Assembly (NCBI GenBank): GCA_001310415.1
Contig: BAXE01000013.1
Coordinates: forward strand, 1 to 64,000
Direction of reading: 5' to 3'
Origin: Enterovibrio sp. JCM 19048
GTDB lineage: Bacteria > Pseudomonadota > Gammaproteobacteria > Enterobacterales > Vibrionaceae
Length of the DNA: 64,000 nucleotides
Positions 61,300 through 64,000 of this stretch are shown one piece after another (positions within the stretch are counted from its first letter, which is position 1; each line of letters starts with the position of its first letter). The notes beneath the pieces were generated by a model. That model worked only from the letters and a program-made list of their open reading frames with translations, was not told the DNA's origin and ran no database searches. The translations under genes and the position numbers were made by a program.

Positions 61300-62186
61300 A
61301 TGTCTGAAATGCTGCAACAGTATCCAACCATTAATGGCAGGGAAATCCATGTAAGGACATGGAACCTGAAGGCGGGGAAACCGTGATTTTCTGGCACGGG
61401 CTTGCGCGTAACAGTATCGACTTCGTCGAGATTGGTGCTGAGCTGGGCAAGAAAGGGTATCGCGTGCTCGCTCCCGACACCCTGGGGCGCGGCCTGTCTG
61501 AATGGGCAGAAGATCCGAAAGCAGAATACAGCTATGCCAACTACCTGGATTTGGCGACAAAGCTGATGGACTTTTATTGCTGCGACAAGGTGCACTGGGT
61601 TGGTACCAGCATGGGCGGACTCATCGGTATGCTGCTTGCCGCCAGTGACGAGTATTCCGACAGGATAGGCTCTCTGGTGCTTAACGACATTGGCCCGGAA
61701 GTGCCGCAGGAAGCACTGGAACGCATCGTCAATTATGTGCAGTCGCCACTGACATTCCGCCGTTACAACGAAATCAACCAGTATCTGCAAACCCTCTACC
61801 AGCCTTTTGGCCCTCATACCTCGCAACAGTGGCAGGTGATGATTGCTGCTTCTGTCAGGCGTTTGGATAACGGCGATTACACCACCCATTATGATCCGCA
61901 AATACTCGCGAGCTATGAGCCCAGTTCAACGCCGATTAATCTCTGGCACCAGTTTGCCAAAGTGCAGGTGCCTTTGATGCTGATGCACGGATTACATTCT
62001 GATGTACTGACCAAAGACATCGTGAAGAAAATGCGCGAGATGCAGCCGGATATGGCGGTGAATTATTATTTGGGCTGTGGGCACGCTCCCAACCTGTTTT
62101 TCAAATCCTACCGTCAGGATGTCGAAAACTTCATTGAAGCCAACCCAATCTCCCCGATTAGCCATGCAAGGCGCAACGCGGGCTAA
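61300..62186 (+). CDS. Alpha/beta hydrolase (frameshifted here)
   Basis: About 295 residues. The oxyanion region FWHGLARNSIDF, nucleophile elbow GTSMGG, an Asp in MHGLHSDVL and a C-terminal His in GCGHAPN form the expected triad. Substrate unknown (ester or amide). The ATG at 61300 follows AAAGGAGG. The frame breaks near 61380; one G restores LKGGETVIFWHG. Converges with speB. Confidence 0.87.
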
Positions 62187-62200
62187 CCCGAAACAGCAAT

Positions 62201-62236
62201 AAAAACGGCCTTTCTTTGAACAGAAAGGCCGTTTTT
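62201..62236. terminator. Bidirectional terminator between the hydrolase and speB
   Basis: AAAAACGGCCTTTCT and AGAAAGGCCGTTTTT arms with a short loop. Confidence 0.88.
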
Positions 62237-62255
62237 GTATTTTCAGCTCAATGAT

Positions 62256-63169
62256 TTATTTGGATGCCCAGAGATGAAGCAACTCAACGGCGATGGTCGC
62301 GCCGGCCAGCGACGTAATTTCCGCGCTGTCAAACGGCGGGCTTACTTCCACCACATCCATACCGACAATGTTGATACCGCGAAGTCCACGAAGTATGCGC
62401 AGTGCTTTATCCGAGGTAATGCCGCCTATCACAGGCGTACCGGTACCCGGCGCATGGGCGGGGTCGAGGCAATCAATATCAAAGGTTACATAGGCAGGTT
62501 TTGCACCGACCAGAGCTTTAATATGGTTGGCAATGTCATCGGCGGTCATGTCGTTAGCCGCTTCTGCACAAATCACATTGAATGGATGGTTGTCCCGGTC
62601 GTAATCGGTGCGGATACCCACCTGCACCGAAACTGCCGGGTCAATTAGCCCTTCACGCGGTGCGTGGTAAAACATGGTGCCGTGGTCGTATTTGCTGCCC
62701 TGGCTGTAGGTGTCTGTATGGGCATCAAAATGGATCAGTGCCATTTCCCCGTGTTTGGCGTGGTGCGCCCTGAGCAATGGCAGGGTGACAAAATGGTCAC
62801 CGCCAAGGGTAAGCAGCGCCTTACCGGCAGCCAGGATCTGGTTAGCAGCGGCGGTTGCTGTGTTAAGGAAGTCTTCACTGTCGCCGCAGGTAAACACCAT
62901 GTCTCCCGCATCGACAATATTGCACTTATCTTTCAGCGCGAAAGGCCAGGGGTAGCGCTGGCCTTCCCAAGCCAGATTAACCGATGCGCGGCGAACGGCA
63001 TCAGGCCCAAGACGCGCCCCGGAACGGCCGGTGGTTGCCATGTCGTAGGCATGCCCAGCACAACAATATCGGCTGCAGTATCAGTGGGATCTTTCACCAT
63101 CGGAAGACGGAGAAAAGAGTAAGAGTTGGCAAAGAGTGAATCGTCTTTACGCGAAAAAACATCTTCCAT
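62256..63169 (-). CDS. speB: Agmatinase (ureohydrolase; frameshifted here)
   Basis: About 304 residues of the arginase/agmatinase family, which hydrolyses agmatine to putrescine and urea using two Mn2+. Ligands appear in [17 protein letters not shown] and [13 protein letters not shown]. The ATG at 63167-63169 has GAGGCTGATT upstream. The frame breaks near 63045; one base restores [13 protein letters not shown], the family N-terminal block. No speA is adjacent. Formiminoglutamase or guanidinobutyrase activity cannot be excluded. Confidence 0.88.
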
Positions 63170-63384
63170 AATCAGCCTCATAACCGTTAGCGGTAAACAC
63201 TATTTCTACAAGTTAGCAGTTGGCAGGGAATGCTATGTCTATTTTCTGCGGCACTAAGCAATTCGTTGAAAGCCCTGCAAGCCACTGTGCGTTCCTGTGA
63301 CCTCTTTCGATATGTTGGGGTGTGAACCAAATTCTTAACAAGTTTGCACAACTATCTGGTCTATATAACTTAAAGCCTCATGAC

Positions 63385-63414
63385 TGATGGTAATGGTGAT
63401 GGTGATGGTGATGG
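63385..63414 (+). repeat. Hexanucleotide tandem repeat (TGATGG)5 upstream of the patatin gene
   Basis: Five units, four exact TGATGG and one TAATGG, ending 38 bp before the start codon of the patatin-like gene. Confidence 0.85.
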
Positions 63415-63452
63415 GTGACGGGGAGTCAGTTTGAGATCAGGAGACAGAAAAC

Positions 63453-64000
63453 ATGGCAACGACGCGAAGCAAGAAAAAGCCACCGTGTGTTTAGTGCTGC
63501 AAGGCGGCGGCGCTTTGGGGGCGTACCATATTGGCGCTTATCAGGCATTGGAAGAAGCTGGCTTCACGCCAGACTGGTTCGCCGGGATCTCCATTGGCGC
63601 GTTGAACTCTGCCATTCTCGCCGGGAATAAACCCGAAGAACGGTTGCAAAAGCTGGAGCAGTTCTGGAACCGTATCTCCCGCCCTGAAACCGATGTTCCC
63701 ATGCCAGACAATATGGCGATGGCGTATAACACCTACAGCGCTTCGCAGGCGTTGATGTTTGGCCAGCCTGATTTCTTTGTCCCGCGTCCACTCAACCCTT
63801 GGCTGGCACCCGCAGGGGAAGCAGCGACCAGTTTTTACGATACCAGCCTCTGCTTACAACCTTGGCGGAGCTGGCAGATTTCGATTTGATTAACCAGAAC
63901 AAAGCAAGGCTGACGGTAGGGGCAACGCGAGTTACCGACGGCGAGCTGGTCTTTTTTGACAGCAAAACCGAGGATCTTGGACCCGAGCATGCGGTGGCAA
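63453..64000 (+). CDS. Patatin-like phospholipase, partial at window end (two frame breaks)
   Basis: The N-terminal part of a patatin-domain serine lipase. GGGALGAYH is the oxyanion loop and GISIGALNS holds the GxSxG nucleophile; the catalytic Asp lies beyond the window. The ATG at 63453 follows AGGAG. One A is missing in the AAAAA run near 63478 (giving RSKKKATVCLV) and one base near 63850 (into TTLAELADFDL). No signal peptide, so it is probably a cytoplasmic or effector-like phospholipase. Confidence 0.85.

Overview
The window looks like chromosomal DNA of a marine Vibrionaceae-type gammaproteobacterium (Vibrio/Grimontia/Enterovibrio-like; inferred, not proven). Supporting signs are a GbpA chitin-binding LPMO, a DUF969-DUF979-pcp operon, a TonB receptor-YfiR-diguanylate cyclase set, EfpL, PotD, and integron cassettes whose attC sites resemble Vibrio repeats. 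No rRNA, tRNA, prophage or CRISPR array was seen. Most genes end in a rho-independent hairpin.

A dominating technical feature is about 53 places where a protein continues in another frame. All but one are explained by missing bases, mostly one at a time, often in short homopolymers, and restoring them gives normal family lengths. I treat these genes as intact genes read through sequence errors and give whole-gene coordinates.

Layout. 0.2-5.4 kb: RarD exporter, a small conserved protein, an S33 peptidase, a PilZ protein, a DCC-family protein and a LysE exporter. 5.4-10 kb: an electrophile/redox cluster with a peroxiredoxin-like protein, an MdaB-like quinone reductase, a divergent HxlR regulator, KefG-KefB potassium efflux and a GNAT enzyme. 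10.5-20 kb: gbpA, an L,D-transpeptidase, a lipoprotein, DUF969-DUF979-pcp behind a structured leader, a lone potD, a DcuB-like carrier and trxC. 20-28 kb: a LysR gene divergent from a six-gene catabolic operon (RidA, aldehyde dehydrogenase, atypical M19 hydrolase, BCCT carrier, an unrecognised 561-aa protein, DUF3726). 28-40.5 kb: yegS, efpL, a cysteine hydrolase, a NUDIX enzyme, the TonB receptor-YfiR-diguanylate cyclase operon behind a folded leader, a DUF4336 protein, a second LysE exporter, LysR/GST and an M20 peptidase. 40.8-43.2 kb: a small secreted protein, then an AT-rich stretch with three small genes and two attC sites (integron cassettes without an integrase), flanked by inverted copies of a palindromic repeat. 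43.2-45.1 kb: DUF3047, a small protein and a YebC-family regulator.

45.3-59.3 kb is a beta-1,3-glucan (laminarin) locus: a LamB-like porin and a GH16 lipoprotein on the minus strand, a divergent ~2140-aa GH17 lipoprotein with about nine accessory modules, a ~1150-aa GH149/GH161-like phosphorylase, and a LacI-type regulator. The palindrome GAAAGCGCTTTC lies before the porin, the GH17 gene and the phosphorylase, with a one-mismatch copy before the regulator. Together they suggest extracellular cleavage, outer-membrane uptake and cytoplasmic phosphorolysis under one repressor. 60.6-64 kb: DUF523, an alpha/beta hydrolase, speB and a patatin-like phospholipase cut by the window end.
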